A DNA stretch of 14,136 nucleotides, taken from JBBKWJ01 sp037968895. Lineage in GTDB: Bacteria; Actinomycetota; Acidimicrobiia; Acidimicrobiales; SZUA-35. The notes under the pieces are model-generated. The model saw nothing but the letters and a program-made list of their open reading frames with translations, was not told the origin of the DNA and did not search any database. The stretch is from NCBI GenBank assembly GCA_037968895.1, contig JBBKWJ010000026.1, forward strand, positions 1 through 14,136, written 5' to 3'. The translations under genes and the position numbers were made by a program. The first letter of the stretch is position 1. Each line of letters opens with the position of its first letter. Below, piece by piece: positions 12,832-14,136 of the stretch.

Positions 12832-14136
12832 TCAGGCGTCGACGAAAGTTAGACGATTACGACCGGCCTTCTTTGCGCTATACATCGCAGCGTCGGCCTT
12901 ACGAATGAGGTCGTCGAGGTCAGCAACGTCTGCATGAGGGAAGGACACGCAACCGAGACTAATGGTGACCCGCACCTCTGTCGCTGACTCGAAGACAACG
13001 CACGATTCGACAATTCTTCGCATCCGTTCGGCCGCATGTCGCAAATCGACTTCACCAGCACCGGGCATCACCGCGAGAAACTCCTCGCCGCCGTATCGCA
13101 TCAGTGTGTCGCCTTCGCGGAGCACGCCCTTCACGTTCTGGGCGATTGCCTTCAACACGTTGTCCCCGACCTCATGGCCGTATGTGTCGTTCACTGATTT
13201 GAAGTGGTCGATGTCGAAAAGCACGACACCGAGCGGTTCGTTCGAGCGAACTGATCGGCTGAACTCCTGGCTCAGTCGTTCCAGCCCGAACCTCCGGTTG
13301 TACAAACCTGTGAGTGGGTCGATCGCAGCGACTCGTTGTAGACGTTCATGGCTAAGCGCATTGTTTAGGGCAACCGCGAAGTTTGGCAGAAGCTGCTGAA
13401 TCATCACGTCCTGGCTGTCGCTGGTGTTCTCCGTCGAAGCGAGTACGACAACGCCGATCGGCACGAGACGAATGTGTAGTGGAAAGGCCACGACCGTTCG
13501 AGGACGGAACTTGACAATTCCTCCGTCGAGCTGAAGGTCGCTGGGCAAATCAACTTTTACCGTGTCGAGAGTTCGATACGAGCGCTGTACGACCTCGCTA
13601 GCTGCGAGTTCGTCTGGCTCTGCGATGCCGGAGGAGGCCACGGTGACGAGTTCGCCATCGCGCAAGATACACAGTGCTGATGCCGAGTAGTTGCCGGCGC
13701 CGTGCAGCACATTAAGCGCTGCGTCGACCAGCGGCGTGAGCTCGATATGCGACGCCAGCGTTGTGGCGAAGTTGCCCGCCACTCGTGAGGCCCGCTGCGA
13801 TTCAGCGAGAGCTTCTACGAGTCGATTGAACGACGCTGCCGCATCACCGAGTTCGTCATCCGAGTCGACGGTGATCATGCACTTCTCTGGCGTGCAGGCT
13901 TCGGCGTCGTCGGCCATCGTTGCATCGCGTAGCAACGTCTCGACCTTCGACATTCTCGAACTCATGAACCGCAAACGAGAACCGACCACGGCTCGGGACA
14001 GAAATTGGTTGGTGGCGCCGACCAGGAGACCAGCGCCAATCGTTGCGACGAAGAACTTTGCCGAAAACACAAAGCTCGATGGCACGCCTAACGCCACCAC
14101 GAAGAAAGGGAAAACGATTCCCATCACGAGACCAAG
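12832..14136 (-). CDS. Membrane diguanylate cyclase: TM-HAMP-GAF-GGDEF (5' end outside window)
   Basis: The visible part (about 434 codons, still open at the window edge) makes cyclic di-GMP from two GTP. Domains in order, numbered from the GTG at 14127: two membrane segments (about 4-21 and 25-43), HAMP linker (about 44-105), a GAF-like sensor domain (about 115-255), and GGDEF (about 268-428). The active site is intact: DPLTGLYNRRFG, DIDHFKSVNDTYGHEVGD, and GGEEF at 346-350. An inhibitory I-site RxxD (REGD, 337-340) lies five residues before GGEEF, so product inhibition is expected. The HAMP region carries a CTPEKC pair (C78, C83) before DSDDELGDAAASFN. Because no stop precedes the first codons, the real start and probably a periplasmic sensor lie outside the window. 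The signal sensed is unknown. Confidence 0.93.
   Translation of the reverse strand, partial: LGLVMGIVFPFFVVALGVPSSFVFSAKFFVATIGAGLLVGATNQFLSRAVVGSRLRFMSSRMSKVETLLRDATMADDAEACTPEKCMITVDSDDELGDAAASFNRLVEALAESQRASRVAGNFATTLASHIELTPLVDAALNVLHGAGNYSASALCILRDGELVTVASSGIAEPDELAASEVVQRSYRTLDTVKVDLPSDLQLDGGIVKFRPRTVVAFPLHIRLVPIGVVVLASTENTSDSQDVMIQQLLPNFAVALNNALSHERLQRVAAIDPLTGLYNRRFGLERLSQEFSRSVRSNEPLGVVLFDIDHFKSVNDTYGHEVGDNVLKAIAQNVKGVLREGDTLMRYGGEEFLAVMPGAGEVDLRHAAERMRRIVESCVVFESATEVRVTISLGCVSFPHADVADLDDLIRKADAAMYSAKKAGRNRLTFVDA

Noticed and set aside
1..14136. CRISPR arrays, tRNA/rRNA genes, riboswitches, insertion sequences, phage or integrase genes
   Set aside because: No repeat arrays, cloverleaf-like sequences, transposase motifs or recombinase motifs were found on either strand by reading.

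Overview
The window (14,136 bases, moderately high GC, almost fully coding) looks like a chromosomal segment of an uncultured actinobacterium, plausibly of the marine or freshwater Acidimicrobiia type. This rests on the gene content (heliorhodopsin, TIGR01777 SDR, DUF427, an old-yellow-enzyme/FAD fusion, an HTH_34-type regulator), the tight ATGA/GTGA gene overlaps, and promoters placed so that transcripts start at or next to the A of the start codon. No tRNA, rRNA, CRISPR array, insertion sequence or integrase was seen. The taxonomic guess is inference.

Layout. (1) Positions 1-2418, minus strand: TIGR01777 SDR, then an FAD-dependent amine-oxidase-like enzyme, then DUF2071 (cut by the window edge), read as one unit from a leaderless promoter at about 2425-2430. 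(2) Positions 2558-5352, plus strand, divergent from the first unit: SRPBCC protein, short-chain dehydrogenase, heliorhodopsin, DUF427 protein. The heliorhodopsin keeps the retinal lysine (K241) and the counterion glutamate (E106). (3) Positions 5386-7476, minus: a 696-residue NADH:flavin oxidoreductase of the 2,4-dienoyl-CoA reductase/trimethylamine dehydrogenase type that lacks one of the four iron-sulfur cysteines. (4) Positions 7521-8308, plus: a small membrane protein translationally coupled to a winged-helix regulator. (5) Positions 8324-9325, minus: a sterol desaturase/fatty acid hydroxylase family protein. (6) Positions 9460-10338, plus: a LinB-like haloalkane dehalogenase with a complete active site. 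(7) Positions 10330-14136, minus: a membrane GGDEF protein (cut by the edge), a 7-TM protein of unknown function, an EamA transporter with a histidine-rich tail, and an organomercurial lyase (MerB) family gene.

The main discovery is in the last gene. The MerB-family frame has an in-frame TGA (10531-10533) exactly where MerB has its catalytic Cys159. The frame continues for 66 more residues that still look like the family's C-terminus, ending at 10330. Nineteen bases after the TGA is the loop of a perfect hairpin with apical sequence GGUC, nearly the geometry of the E. coli fdhF SECIS element. I read this as a selenocysteine-containing MerB-like protein. Conventional gene callers would truncate it at residue 145 and lose a catalytic residue. 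It sits 6 bases downstream of the EamA transporter, which has about 25 histidines in its last 63 residues, so the pair may handle an organometal or a soft metal.

The heliorhodopsin operon and the divergent FAD/SDR/DUF2071 unit together resemble a light or photo-oxidative-stress module, but that link is inferred from gene content only.
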